NCBI GenBank assembly: GCA_903822825.1
Contig: CAIJQQ010000059.1
Coordinates: forward strand, 1 to 64,000
DNA length: 64,000 bases
Direction: 5' to 3'
Origin: an uncultured Burkholderiales bacterium
GTDB taxonomy: Bacteria; Pseudomonadota; Gammaproteobacteria; Burkholderiales; Burkholderiaceae_C
The notes below the pieces were generated by a model. It saw only the letters and a list, made by a program, of their open reading frames with translations. It searched no databases and was not told where the DNA came from. A program made the position numbers and the translations under genes. Of this stretch, positions 1-8,873 are shown piece after piece (positions within the stretch are counted from its first letter, which is position 1; each line of letters opens with the position of its first letter).

Positions 1-1
1 G

Positions 2-520
<519 letters not shown>

Positions 521-572
521 TGCAGCCATGACATCATGTCAAGCCTCTGGCTTGGCCCCGATGCCACAATCG

Positions 573-604
573 ACCCTGCAGGCGCAAGCCTGCAGGGTTT
601 TTTT
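573..604 (+). terminator. Rho-independent terminator of groEL
   Basis: A perfect 11-bp stem (ACCCTGCAGGC / GCCTGCAGGGT) with a GCAA loop is followed by seven T residues. It sits between the groEL stop and the next start codon, so it should end the groESL transcript. The cupredoxin gene then needs its own promoter or readthrough. Confidence 0.9.
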
Positions 605-623
605 CTGCCAGAACGGGACACAC

Positions 624-1601
624 ATGAATTTCCAAATGCACCACAGCGCGATGCTCCTCAAATACGCGGGCATCAGCTTCATTTCGGGCGCGGTGAACCA
701 CGGCTTTTTCAGCGGTGAGCGCTCGCTGTGGACAGCCGCGATCGGCATGGTGCTGTTTGTGCTGGGCGCGTGGATGGAACATCGCTTGAGTGAACACAGC
801 GCAGACACCCCTCCAACGGGCCTGCTGAACACCTTGGTGCTGGGGGCCTTGCTGTCGATCGGTTTGGGCTTTTTCACCGGGGGTTTACAGCACTTTCCGG
901 ACTCGCCTGCCCGCAGCGCCTGGGTGGTGCCTTTGGGCTTTTTTGTCTCGGTGTTGGCCCTGACGCTCAGCACATCCCATGCATGGCAACGCAGCACCAC
1001 GGTGTATGCGGTTCTGGTGGGCTCCATCGTGGCAGGCGGCAGTTACGGCGCGTGGCAATGGCTGGCGCAGCACCCCGAATGGGCGGCCACAGGCCACTCG
1101 CATGGCGAAGCCCCTGCGGCCGAACACAGCCACGCCGATGGCGCGCACGATGACCGTGCGGCCACGCAAGCGCTTGCAGCCCTGCTGGTCACACGCAGTG
1201 TCGCGATCCAAATGGACGATCAGATGCGCTTCACGCCCTCCAAAGTGGCTGCGCGCGCGGGGGAAACCATCCGCTTTGTGGTGCGCAACTCAGGCAAGAC
1301 CGCCCACGAAATGGTGCTGGGCTCAGACGATGACATTCGCGAACATGCACAAGCCATGCAGCCAGGCGCTGGCCAGGCGAACGGCCACAGCCACGGCAAG
1401 GGCGCAGCCATCACGTTGGCCGCTGGGCAAACGGGTGAGCTGGTGGTGAAGTTTGACCAGGCCATCACATGGCAAATGGCTTGCCTGATTCCGGGCCATT
1501 ACGAAGCGGGCATGCGGGGCACCATCCAGGTGTCAGAAGCGGTGGCTGAGCAGGCTGCGCCCAAGGCAGCAGCGCACGACCACAGCACACACCAGCATTG
1601 A
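624..1601 (+). CDS. Membrane protein with C-terminal cupredoxin domain
   Basis: A 325-residue protein. The first ~150 residues hold several hydrophobic segments (about 10-50, 65-90, 98-118, 125-147). A His-rich linker follows (GHSHGEAPAAEHSH, about 157-170), then a plastocyanin-like domain. The type-1 copper ligands are visible: H228 in the NSGKTAHEM stretch, then C287, H292 and M297 in CLIPGHYEAGM. A second His-rich stretch (near 255) and a His-rich C-terminus (HDHSTHQH) add possible metal sites. The start at 624 has a GGGA box upstream and begins just before the first membrane segment; the same frame is open further upstream but crosses the groEL terminator. Likely role: copper binding or electron transfer at the periplasmic face, or copper tolerance. 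The exact function is not known. Confidence 0.8.
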   Translation: MNFQMHHSAMLLKYAGISFISGAVNHGFFSGERSLWTAAIGMVLFVLGAWMEHRLSEHSADTPPTGLLNTLVLGALLSIGLGFFTGGLQHFPDSPARSAWVVPLGFFVSVLALTLSTSHAWQRSTTVYAVLVGSIVAGGSYGAWQWLAQHPEWAATGHSHGEAPAAEHSHADGAHDDRAATQALAALLVTRSVAIQMDDQMRFTPSKVAARAGETIRFVVRNSGKTAHEMVLGSDDDIREHAQAMQPGAGQANGHSHGKGAAITLAAGQTGELVVKFDQAITWQMACLIPGHYEAGMRGTIQVSEAVAEQAAPKAAAHDHSTHQH

Positions 1602-1607
1602 GTGGAC

Positions 1608-1672
1608 GGCCATCGCGGCGAGGGCGCCGCTCCTACAGGCCTGTGGGAGCCCCGCCCTCGGGGCGATGCGTC
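1608..1672. repeat. REP-type palindromic doublet
   Basis: Two inverted copies of a short GC-rich repeat lie back to back: one reads ATCGCGGCGAGGGCGCCGC then TCCTACA, the other TGTGGGAGCCCCGCCCTC then GGGGCGATGC. They lie between the 3' ends of the cupredoxin gene (+) and pgi (-). The same repeat occurs in gspI and gspJ (25.1-25.7 kb). This matches bacterial REP/BIME elements, which often lie between convergent genes. Confidence 0.75.
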
Positions 1673-1688
1673 ACGACGCTACAGGTCA

Positions 1689-3221
1689 TCACCGAATGCG
1701 CTGTAACAAGGCCGCGGTCGAAGCGTCCAGGCCCGAGGTGTCGCCCGATACGATGCGCGCATGGATGTCTTTGGCCAACACCTTGCCCAGCTCCACACCC
1801 CATTGGTCAAAGCTGTTGATGCCCCAGACCGAGCCGCTGACAAACACGCGGTGTTCTTGCAGGGCGATCAATGCCCCCAGGCTGGCAGGCGTGAGTTCAT
1901 CGAGCAGCAAGAAGGTGCTGGGCCGATTGCCGCTGAAGTGCTTGTGACCGCCGTCGTCAAATTGACCCAGCATGAGCGCTTGGGCCTGTGCGATCACATT
2001 GGCCAGCAGCAGCTCATGGTGCTCTTTCAGGCTGTGCGTGGGCTTTTTCACGGCGATGAATTCCAGCGGCACCACGTCGGTGCCTTGGTGCAGCATCTGA
2101 AAGTAGGCGTGCTGGCCGTTGGTGCCCGGCTCGCCCCAAAGCACGGGCGAGGTGCCATAGGGCAGCGCAAGGCCGTTGCGGTCCACGCGTTTGCCGTTGC
2201 TCTCCATTTCGAGCTGCTGCAAATACGCAGGCACACGACGCAAAGCACTGTGGTACGGCGCAATGCTGCGGCTGGTGAAGTTCAAGAAGTTGCGATACCA
2301 AACATCGAGCAGTCCCAAGCGCACTGGCAAGTTGCGCTCCATCGGCGCGGTCTGGAAATGCTGGTCCATCTCATGCGCACCGGCCAGCAAGTCTTTGAAA
2401 CCCTGCCCTCCGATGGCAATCGCCACAGGCAATCCAATGGCCGACCACACCGAATAGCGCCCACCCACCCAGTCCCAAAAACCGAAGGTGGTGGTGATGC
2501 CCATCTCGGCCGCAGCCGCCACGTTGGTGGTGAGCGCTGCGAAGTGGCGCGCCACATCGCGGCCGCCCTGGGACTGGAACCAGCCCAGCGCCGAGCGGGC
2601 GTTGGTCATGGTCTCGATGGTGGTGAAGGTTTTGGAAGCGATAAGGAACAAGGTGTTCTCGGCCTTCAGGCCTTGGAGCACAGTGGCCAGTTCATGGCCG
2701 TCGACGTTCGATACAAAGTGGAAGCGCTTGCCCGGGATCACGAAGTCCTGCAAGGCCAACACGGCCATTTGCGGACCGAGGTCAGAGCCGCCAATGCCGA
2801 TGTTCACGACGTCAGTGATCTGTGCATCGGCGCGGACCTGTTCGGCATACGCCAGCATGGGCCGCAGGGTGTCGTGCACCAGCTTCAAGGGCGCAGCCAA
2901 ATCGCCAGAGAGTGAGCCTTCGGGCTGGCGCAGCAGCCAGTGCATAACAGCGCGGTCTTCGGTGGCATTGATGTGCTCGCCACGGAACATGGCATCGCGG
3001 TGGGCGGCCAAACCCGTTTGACGCGCCAGTTCTTGCAGCAGCGCTTCGGTGCCGGCGTCCACATGGTTTTTCGACAGATCGGCAAACACATGGGGAACCG
3101 TCTGGCTCAATCCATCGACTCGCTGCACATCAGCCGCAAAGGCAGTGCGCAAATCGAAACCGGCAAAGGCCTCAGCACGGTGATGCAAGCTCTGCCAAGC
3201 AGCGGTCTGGTCACAACGCAT
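1689..3221 (-). CDS. pgi: Glucose-6-phosphate isomerase
   Basis: Interconverts glucose-6-phosphate and fructose-6-phosphate in the cytoplasm. The 510-residue protein has the PGI signatures NIGIGGSDLGP and SVWGINSFDQWGVELGK near the C-terminus, and the substrate-phosphate stretch FVSNVDGHELA. Its length fits the short-type bacterial enzyme. Its start lies one base past the tal stop, so the two genes are translated from one mRNA. The pair is divergent from zwf-hexR, a layout that ties the upper glycolytic, pentose phosphate and Entner-Doudoroff enzymes together. Confidence 0.97.
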   Translation of the reverse strand: MRCDQTAAWQSLHHRAEAFAGFDLRTAFAADVQRVDGLSQTVPHVFADLSKNHVDAGTEALLQELARQTGLAAHRDAMFRGEHINATEDRAVMHWLLRQPEGSLSGDLAAPLKLVHDTLRPMLAYAEQVRADAQITDVVNIGIGGSDLGPQMAVLALQDFVIPGKRFHFVSNVDGHELATVLQGLKAENTLFLIASKTFTTIETMTNARSALGWFQSQGGRDVARHFAALTTNVAAAAEMGITTTFGFWDWVGGRYSVWSAIGLPVAIAIGGQGFKDLLAGAHEMDQHFQTAPMERNLPVRLGLLDVWYRNFLNFTSRSIAPYHSALRRVPAYLQQLEMESNGKRVDRNGLALPYGTSPVLWGEPGTNGQHAYFQMLHQGTDVVPLEFIAVKKPTHSLKEHHELLLANVIAQAQALMLGQFDDGGHKHFSGNRPSTFLLLDELTPASLGALIALQEHRVFVSGSVWGINSFDQWGVELGKVLAKDIHARIVSGDTSGLDASTAALLQRIR

Positions 3222-3222
3222 C

Positions 3223-4170
3223 TCAGGCTTTCTTCATCAGGTCTTCGAGTTTGACGGCATCGGCGCAGAAGGCACGGATGCCCTCGGACAGCTTCTCGGT
3301 GGCCATGGCGTCTTCGTTGAGGGCCAATCGGAAAGTGGCTTCGTCATAGACCACAGCAGGCAAGTCCAGGGCTTGGGCAGCTTGAGCATCAAGCGCCAAA
3401 CTCAGCGGCGCATCACTGGCAGCCAGTTGCGCCAGCAACTCGGGGCTGATGGTCAGCAAGTCGCAACCGGCCAGGGCGGTGATCTGGCCGATGTTGCGAA
3501 ACGATGCGCCCATGACTTCGGTTTGGATACCGTGCTTTTTGTAGTGGTTGAAGATGGCGCGCACCGATCGCACACCGGGGTCGTTGGCACCCGACTTGGC
3601 GGCTTCATCCCACGCGGCGCCAGCAGACTTTTTGGTCCAGTCGTAAATGCGGCCCACAAAGGGCGAGATCAATTGCACCTGGGCTTGGCCACACGCCACC
3701 GCTTGGCAGAACGCAAACAACAGCGTCAGGTTGCAGCGGATGCCTTCGCGCTCCAGCTCAGCGGCAGCCTGGATGCCCTCCCAGGTTGAAGCGATCTTGA
3801 TGAGCACGCGCTCGCGGGCAATGCCCTTCGCTTCGTACAAAGCCATGATGCGGCGCGCACGGGCCACGGTGGCAGTGGTGTCAAAGCTCAGGCGGGCGTC
3901 CACTTCGGTCGAGACGCGCCCGGGAATGGTGTTCAAAATTTCACAACCAAAGCGCACCAGCAGGTGGTCCATCACCACGTCCAGCGGCTGGCCACGGTGC
4001 GAAGCCACGGCGTCGTCCAGCAAAGGTGCGTATTCGGGCTTTTGCACGGACTTCAAGATCAGCGAGGGGTTGGTGGTTGCATCTTGCGGCTGGAACTGAG
4101 CCAGCTGCTTGAAGTCACCCGTGTCGGCAACCACGGTCGTGAATTGTTTGAGGGCTTCGAGTTGGTTCAT
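3223..4170 (-). CDS. tal: Transaldolase
   Basis: A 315-residue class I transaldolase of the non-oxidative pentose phosphate pathway, which moves a dihydroxyacetone unit between sugar phosphates. The N-terminal [11 protein letters not shown] motif and the Schiff-base lysine in [11 protein letters not shown] (about K125) are present, with the following CNLTLLF strand. It is the first gene of the tal-pgi transcript and starts about 95 bases from the divergent zwf start. That gap holds candidate HexR sites, so coordinated control by sugar acid intermediates is likely. Confidence 0.97.
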   Translation of the reverse strand: MNQLEALKQFTTVVADTGDFKQLAQFQPQDATTNPSLILKSVQKPEYAPLLDDAVASHRGQPLDVVMDHLLVRFGCEILNTIPGRVSTEVDARLSFDTTATVARARRIMALYEAKGIARERVLIKIASTWEGIQAAAELEREGIRCNLTLLFAFCQAVACGQAQVQLISPFVGRIYDWTKKSAGAAWDEAAKSGANDPGVRSVRAIFNHYKKHGIQTEVMGASFRNIGQITALAGCDLLTISPELLAQLAASDAPLSLALDAQAAQALDLPAVVYDEATFRLALNEDAMATEKLSEGIRAFCADAVKLEDLMKKA

Positions 4171-4210
4171 GGCGGTTTTTTGAAAATTCGGTTGAATTAT
4201 CCGTGAAACA

Positions 4211-4250
4211 AAGTTACATTACAAACGAATTTTTATGTAACTCGGTAACT
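4211..4250. promoter_or_regulatory. Candidate HexR operator between tal and zwf
   Basis: The 94-base tal/zwf gap is AT-rich and carries GTTAC at 4213-4217, GTAAC at 4237-4241 and GTAAC again at 4245-4249. The first and second form an inverted pair, inside longer TGTAA/TTACA-like arms (AGTTACATTACA, TATGTAACT). Known HexR sites are TGTAAT/ATTACA-type palindromes upstream of zwf and related genes, and hexR follows zwf here. The regulator assignment is inference. Confidence 0.45.
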
Positions 4251-4264
4251 GAAATCGATCGACC

Positions 4265-5728
4265 ATGGCTTTTGACCTCGTTTTCTTCGGCGGCACCGGT
4301 GACCTTGTGTGGCGCAAACTCATGCCTGCTTTATTTCAAGCCTACCGACACGGCACCCTGCCCGAAGGCGGGCGCATCATCGGCGTGGGCCGCGACGACC
4401 TGAGCGACGAACAATACCGCCAGCAAATCCAGTCGCGCTTTGAACAAGTCGAAGGCGACAAACGGCCCAACAGCGAAGAATTTACCCGCTTTGCCAACTT
4501 GCTGTGCTACGTCCGCATGGACTTGTCCAAGCCCGACTCCTATACCGCTTTGGCCAGCCGCATGGCCGAACGCGACACCGAACATGTGGTGATGTACCTG
4601 TCCACCGCACCCAGCTTGTTCACCACCGTGTGCGAGCAGCTCGCCGCCAGTGGGCTGAACACGCCCAAAACACGCATCGTGCTGGAAAAACCGCTGGGCC
4701 ACGACCTGGCCTCTAACCGCGCCATCAACTTGGCCGTGGGCAAGGTCTTCAAAGAGCAGCAAATCTTCCGCATCGACCACTACCTGGGCAAGCCTGCGGT
4801 GCAAAACCTGTTTGCCATGCGCTTTGGAAATGCCCTGTTCGAGCCGCTGTGGCGACGCGAGCACATCGCCAACATCCAGATCACCATGGCCGAAGAGTTG
4901 GGCGTGGAAAAGCGTGGCGGTTTTTATGAAACCACGGGCGCACTGCGCGACATGGTGCAAAACCACGCGCTGCAACTGCTGTGCGCCATCGCCATGGAGC
5001 CGCCCATCAACGCGCACGCTGATGCCATCCGCGACGAAAAACTCAAGGTGTTGCGCGCACTGAAACGCTGGACACCCGAGACTCTGAGCCAGCACGTCAT
5101 CCGTGGCCAATACGCTGCAGGCAATGTCGAAGGCCAATCTGTGCCGGCTTACCGCGACGAGCCGGGCGTGAACCCGCAAAGCAGCACCGAAACCTTTGTG
5201 GCCTTGCGCACCGAAATCGCCAACTGGCGCTGGGCGGGTGTGCCTTTTTACATCCGCACAGGCAAACGCATGGCCGCGCGCGAGGCACACATCGAAATCA
5301 ACTTCCGCCCCACGCCGCACGACATCTTCCAAACGCCAGGTGGCCAGGTCAACAAGCTGGTCATCCACCTGCAACCCAAGGACGGCTTGGAGCTGCACCT
5401 GTTCGCGCAAGGCCAGAGCAAGCGCGGCCAAGGTGCTGGCGGCCAGACCCTGAGCCCGGTGCACCTGGACCTGGACTTTGACAAACGCTTTGGCAGCGAG
5501 CGCGTGGGTGCCTACGAGCGCCTGCTGCTGGACGTGCTGGTCGGGCGCCTGAACCTGTTCGTGCGCAGTGACGAACAAGAAGAAGCCTGGCGCTGGGTGG
5601 AACCCATCTTGCAACACTGGGCCAACGACACCATCGGTCCGCGTCCTTATGCCGCTGGCACCTGGGGCCCCAGCGCGTCGAGTGCCATGATCGCGCGCGA
5701 TGGCCACTGCTGGTCCGAAGAAATTTAA
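4265..5728 (+). CDS. zwf: Glucose-6-phosphate 1-dehydrogenase
   Basis: Oxidises glucose-6-phosphate to 6-phosphogluconolactone with NAD(P)+, the entry to the pentose phosphate and Entner-Doudoroff routes. The 487-residue protein has the Rossmann motif FFGGTGDLVWRK at residues 8-18 and the active-site signature RIDHYLGK at 169-176. Its length is normal. The ATG at 4265 fits the start of the first beta strand. It is followed after 38 bases by hexR in the same direction. Confidence 0.97.
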   Translation: MAFDLVFFGGTGDLVWRKLMPALFQAYRHGTLPEGGRIIGVGRDDLSDEQYRQQIQSRFEQVEGDKRPNSEEFTRFANLLCYVRMDLSKPDSYTALASRMAERDTEHVVMYLSTAPSLFTTVCEQLAASGLNTPKTRIVLEKPLGHDLASNRAINLAVGKVFKEQQIFRIDHYLGKPAVQNLFAMRFGNALFEPLWRREHIANIQITMAEELGVEKRGGFYETTGALRDMVQNHALQLLCAIAMEPPINAHADAIRDEKLKVLRALKRWTPETLSQHVIRGQYAAGNVEGQSVPAYRDEPGVNPQSSTETFVALRTEIANWRWAGVPFYIRTGKRMAAREAHIEINFRPTPHDIFQTPGGQVNKLVIHLQPKDGLELHLFAQGQSKRGQGAGGQTLSPVHLDLDFDKRFGSERVGAYERLLLDVLVGRLNLFVRSDEQEEAWRWVEPILQHWANDTIGPRPYAAGTWGPSASSAMIARDGHCWSEEI

Positions 5729-5766
5729 ACAACACCTACCTTCAACGGCCCCAACGGAGACAAGCC

Positions 5767-6612
5767 ATGCTCGACCGAATCAAGGCCTCCCTGCCCTCTT
5801 TGGCGCCAGCGGAGCAGCGCGTGGGCAAGCTCGTGCTGGCCGACCCGCGTGCGTTTGCCAACCTGCCCATCACAGAGCTGGCGCACCGCTCGCACGTGAG
5901 CAAACCCACCGTGGTGCGCTTTTGCCGCAGCGTGGGTTACGACGGACTCTCGGACTTCAAGCTCAAGCTGGCAGGCAGTGTCAGCGAAGGCGTGCCCTTC
6001 ATCCACCGCAGCGTGGATGTGGACGACAAAACCAGCGACATCGCGGTCAAGGTGATCGACAACACCGTCGCTGCTTTTTTGAAGTACCGCAACGATGCCA
6101 GTTCTTTTGCCTTGGAACAAGCCGCCAAAGCATTGGCCGCTACCCAAACAACCAACCGCCGCATCGAGTTTTATGGCGTGGGCAACTCGGGCATCGTGGC
6201 GCAAGACGCACAGCACAAGTTCTTTCGTCTGGGCGTCAATGCGATTGCCTACAGCGACGGCCACATGCAGGTCATGAGTGCCTCGATGCTGCAACCGGGC
6301 GACTGCGTGCTCATCATCTCCAACTCGGGACGCACCCGCGACCTGATGGACGCTTGTGACATCGCGCGCAAGCGCGGGGCCACAACCATCGTCATCACCG
6401 CCAGCGGCTCGCCCCTGGCCAGCGCCGGGCACATCCACCTGACGGCCGACCACCCCGAGGGCTATGACAAATACAGCCCCATGGTCTCGCGCCTCTTGCA
6501 CCTCTTGATCATCGACATCTTGGCCACCACCGTGGCGCTGCGCATTGGCGAAGAGTTGCAGCCCGCCCTGCGCGACATGAAAAACAACCTGCGCAGCAAG
6601 CGCTACACCTGA
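5767..6612 (+). CDS. hexR: RpiR-family transcriptional regulator, HexR-like
   Basis: A 281-residue regulator with an N-terminal RpiR helix-turn-helix (LAHRSHVSKPTVVRFCRSVG, about residues 39-58) and a C-terminal SIS sugar-phosphate-binding domain (IEFYGVGNSGIVAQDAQHKF and ISNSGRTRDLMD segments). HexR represses zwf and Entner-Doudoroff genes and is released by 2-keto-3-deoxy-6-phosphogluconate. Its place directly behind zwf supports the name. The neighbouring zwf/tal control region holds candidate binding sites. Confidence 0.88.
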   Translation: MLDRIKASLPSLAPAEQRVGKLVLADPRAFANLPITELAHRSHVSKPTVVRFCRSVGYDGLSDFKLKLAGSVSEGVPFIHRSVDVDDKTSDIAVKVIDNTVAAFLKYRNDASSFALEQAAKALAATQTTNRRIEFYGVGNSGIVAQDAQHKFFRLGVNAIAYSDGHMQVMSASMLQPGDCVLIISNSGRTRDLMDACDIARKRGATTIVITASGSPLASAGHIHLTADHPEGYDKYSPMVSRLLHLLIIDILATTVALRIGEELQPALRDMKNNLRSKRYT

Positions 6613-6623
6613 ACAGCGTCAGG

Positions 6624-7598
6624 TCATTCCGGTTCGATCTTGGCGTCACGCACCACCTTGCCCCAGCGCGGCGCTTCAGCCTTGATGAGCGCAGCAAACT
6701 GCTCTGGTGTGCCACCACCCACCTCATTGCCCTGGCTCAAAATACGCTCGCGCGTCTCTGGGTCTTGCAAGGCTTTGTTGCCCGCCGCATTGAGCAGTTT
6801 GATCAGCTCCGCAGGCATGCCTTTGGGACCCACCAAGCCTTGCCAATTGAGCACTTCCACCTCGGGGTAGCCCTGTTCGGCCATGGTCGGAATGTCGGGT
6901 GCCAGCGGTGAACGTGTTTTGCTGGTGATGGCCAAGGGGCGCAGCTTGCCGCCTTTGATGGCAGGCATCGCCGAGTACATCTGCTCGAACATCATGTGCA
7001 CCTGCCCGCCCAACAAATCTGTCGTGGCCGCACCGCCGCTTTTGTAAGGGGCATGGATCATGTCGATGCCCGCCGTGTGCTCGAACAAAGCGCCACTCAG
7101 GTGGTGCGTGCCGCCAATGCCGCCCGACCCGTAACTGAGCTTGCCCGGCGCGGCCTTGGCCGCATTGACCACATCCTTGACCGACTTGAACGGTGAATCG
7201 GTGCGCACCATCAAAATCAAGGGGCCACGGTCGATCAGCATGATCGGCACCAAGTCGGTGAAGGGGTTGTAGTTGAGCTTTTTGAACAAGGCGTGGTTCA
7301 CCGCCAGTGGGGCAAAGTTGCCCATGCCAATGGTGTAGCCATCGGGCTTGGCGCGCGCAATGAATTCGGTGCCAATGTTGCCGCCCGCACCTGCCTTGTT
7401 GTCCACGACGATGGACTGACCCAACACCGACCCCATGGCCTTGGCGATCTGGCGCGAACGGCTGTCTGCGCCGCCACCGGCGGCATAGGGGCAGATCCAG
7501 ACGATGGGCTTGCTGGGGTATTTGTCTTGCGCCCAGCCCTGCAAAGGCATCACCAGCCCTGCGCTGGCCGTTTTGAGCAATGTGCGGCGATCCATCAT
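6624..7598 (-). CDS. Tripartite tricarboxylate transporter receptor (Bug family)
   Basis: A 324-residue periplasmic solute-binding protein. Its signal peptide looks Tat-like (MMDRRTLLKTASAGLVMPLQG), and the mature part has Bug family traits: YPSKPIVWICPYAAGGGADS at the start, then GNIGTEFIARAKPDGYTIG and YKSGGAATTDLLGGQVHMMF. The start at 7598 has an AGGAG box; a second ATG follows directly. No TctA/TctB membrane genes are nearby, as is common for the many orphan Bug receptors in Burkholderiales. The ligand is unknown, probably an organic acid. Its upstream promoter region runs into the broken end of the divergent porin. Confidence 0.9.
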   Translation of the reverse strand: MMDRRTLLKTASAGLVMPLQGWAQDKYPSKPIVWICPYAAGGGADSRSRQIAKAMGSVLGQSIVVDNKAGAGGNIGTEFIARAKPDGYTIGMGNFAPLAVNHALFKKLNYNPFTDLVPIMLIDRGPLILMVRTDSPFKSVKDVVNAAKAAPGKLSYGSGGIGGTHHLSGALFEHTAGIDMIHAPYKSGGAATTDLLGGQVHMMFEQMYSAMPAIKGGKLRPLAITSKTRSPLAPDIPTMAEQGYPEVEVLNWQGLVGPKGMPAELIKLLNAAGNKALQDPETRERILSQGNEVGGGTPEQFAALIKAEAPRWGKVVRDAKIEPE

Positions 7599-8748
7599 GA
7601 CTTCTCCTTGTGGGTTCTTGGCGCAAACGCTGCGCAGTGAAGCAAGAATATACCGCGCTACATTGGCAGCCACTGGCGCTTCTTACGCTCAATCTAATGT
7701 TGAGTTGTTCGGTATCCTGGACGCTGCTTACACTCACGTGACTGGCAACGGCGTCAGCGCCGACAAAATGACAACATCTTCCAACGCCTCTAGCCAACTC
7801 GGCTTCCGTGGCATCGAAGACATTGGCAGCGGCATCAAAGGCGGCTTCTGGCTTGAAGCTGGTCTGAACAATGACAGTGGTGCTGGCGCTGCCACCAACA
7901 CGAACAACCAAGTAAGCGGTAAAGCACCTGCTGCTGCCGGTGGCCAAGGTCTGACATTCAACCGCCGCTCGACCGTGAGCGTTGGTGGTTCATTTGGCGA
8001 ATTGCGTATGGGTCGTGATTACACCCCCCAGTTCTGGAACTTGACTGCTTATGATCCATTCGGCACCAATGGCGTTGGCACCAACGCAATGATGGCTGGC
8101 GCTTTTGGTTCAAACGTTGGCACTGGTGGTACCAAAGTCCGCGCATCCAACAGCTTCACCTACCTGTACAACCATGGCTTTAACGCCACCGCGGTCGCTG
8201 GTCAAAACGGTTTCCACGCCATGGCCCAGTACTTTTTGGGTGAGAACAGTTCCAACATCGCTTTGCCAGCTGGTAAAAACGATGGCAATGGTTACGGCAT
8301 CCGCGTTGGTTACAACGCTGGTCCTCTGACAATTGCAGTGGCCAACGGCAAGACAACATTGGTAAACGGCACGCTCAACGAAGAAGTCACAAACGTCGGT
8401 GGCTCCTATGACCTGGGTGTGGCCAAGCTGATGGCGCAGTACTCCGAAGACAAATATGGAACGAGCAAATTCAATGGCTATCTCCTGGCAGCCACTGTGC
8501 CAGCAGGCCCAGGCTTTATCCGCGCTTCTTACTCTGACTACAAAGCCAAAACAGATTCCGTTGGCGAAGTCGGTAAGTTTGCAGTTGGTTATGTGTACAA
8601 CCTGAGCACACGCACGGCCCTGTATGGCACCTACGCCACTGTGTCAAACAAGAACGGTTCCAAAGTCGGCATTGACTTCACCGTAACTCCTGCAGCGGTC
8701 AATGGCTCGGGTAGCGGCTTCGATCTGGGCATCAAGCACTCCTTCTAA
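7597..8748 (+). CDS. Gram-negative porin with a broken 5' end (probable pseudogene)
   Basis: From about 7654 the frame encodes a Comamonadaceae-type trimeric porin: LAATGASYAQ-SNVELFGILDAAY at the signal-peptidase site, RSTVSVGGSFGELRMGRDYTP in the middle, and a C-terminal phenylalanine (GIKHSF). The usual first 10-15 codons (MKK plus hydrophobic core) are missing. Upstream, the frame reads through the promoter and ribosome-binding site of the Bug gene on the other strand. The ATG at 7597 is only the nearest in-frame one; it would give a poor, arginine-rich signal peptide. The rest is intact, so the break is recent, or it is an assembly join at a repeated gene. A post-stop hairpin and terminator are kept. 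Confidence 0.7.
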   Translation: MTSPCGFLAQTLRSEARIYRATLAATGASYAQSNVELFGILDAAYTHVTGNGVSADKMTTSSNASSQLGFRGIEDIGSGIKGGFWLEAGLNNDSGAGAATNTNNQVSGKAPAAAGGQGLTFNRRSTVSVGGSFGELRMGRDYTPQFWNLTAYDPFGTNGVGTNAMMAGAFGSNVGTGGTKVRASNSFTYLYNHGFNATAVAGQNGFHAMAQYFLGENSSNIALPAGKNDGNGYGIRVGYNAGPLTIAVANGKTTLVNGTLNEEVTNVGGSYDLGVAKLMAQYSEDKYGTSKFNGYLLAATVPAGPGFIRASYSDYKAKTDSVGEVGKFAVGYVYNLSTRTALYGTYATVSNKNGSKVGIDFTVTPAAVNGSGSGFDLGIKHSF

Positions 8749-8754
8749 ATTGAC

Positions 8755-8770
8755 GCTGGCGCAAGTCAGC
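8755..8770 (+). promoter_or_regulatory. Post-stop 3'UTR hairpin of porin (copy A)
   Basis: Six bases after the stop codon there is a 6-bp stem GCTGGC / GTCAGC (one G-U pair) with a GCAA tetraloop. It lies before, and separate from, the terminator. The three other porin genes have an equivalent hairpin at the same distance. Confidence 0.6.
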
Positions 8771-8788
8771 TGAAAATTTAGAAAAATA

Positions 8789-8824
8789 AAAACCTCGCTG
8801 CGGCAACGCAGCGAGGTTTTTTTA
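8789..8824 (+). terminator. Rho-independent terminator of porin A
   Basis: A perfect 12-bp stem AACCTCGCTGCG / CGCAGCGAGGTT with a GCAA loop and a T tract. In gene orientation it is identical to the terminator of the porin at 19.3-20.4 kb. Confidence 0.92.
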
Positions 8825-8873
8825 TTGTGCTTAACAGTACAGATTGAAGGAGGTAAGACCTGGCTGTTCAGGA

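Noticed and set aside
573-604. Cupredoxin gene starting upstream of 624 within the same open frame
   Set aside because: It would be translated through the groEL terminator. The ATG at 624 has a ribosome-binding site and precedes the first membrane segment.
7504-7596. Longer start of the broken porin at 7504
   Set aside because: The added residues are the antisense of the Bug gene's signal peptide region and do not resemble a porin or a signal peptide.
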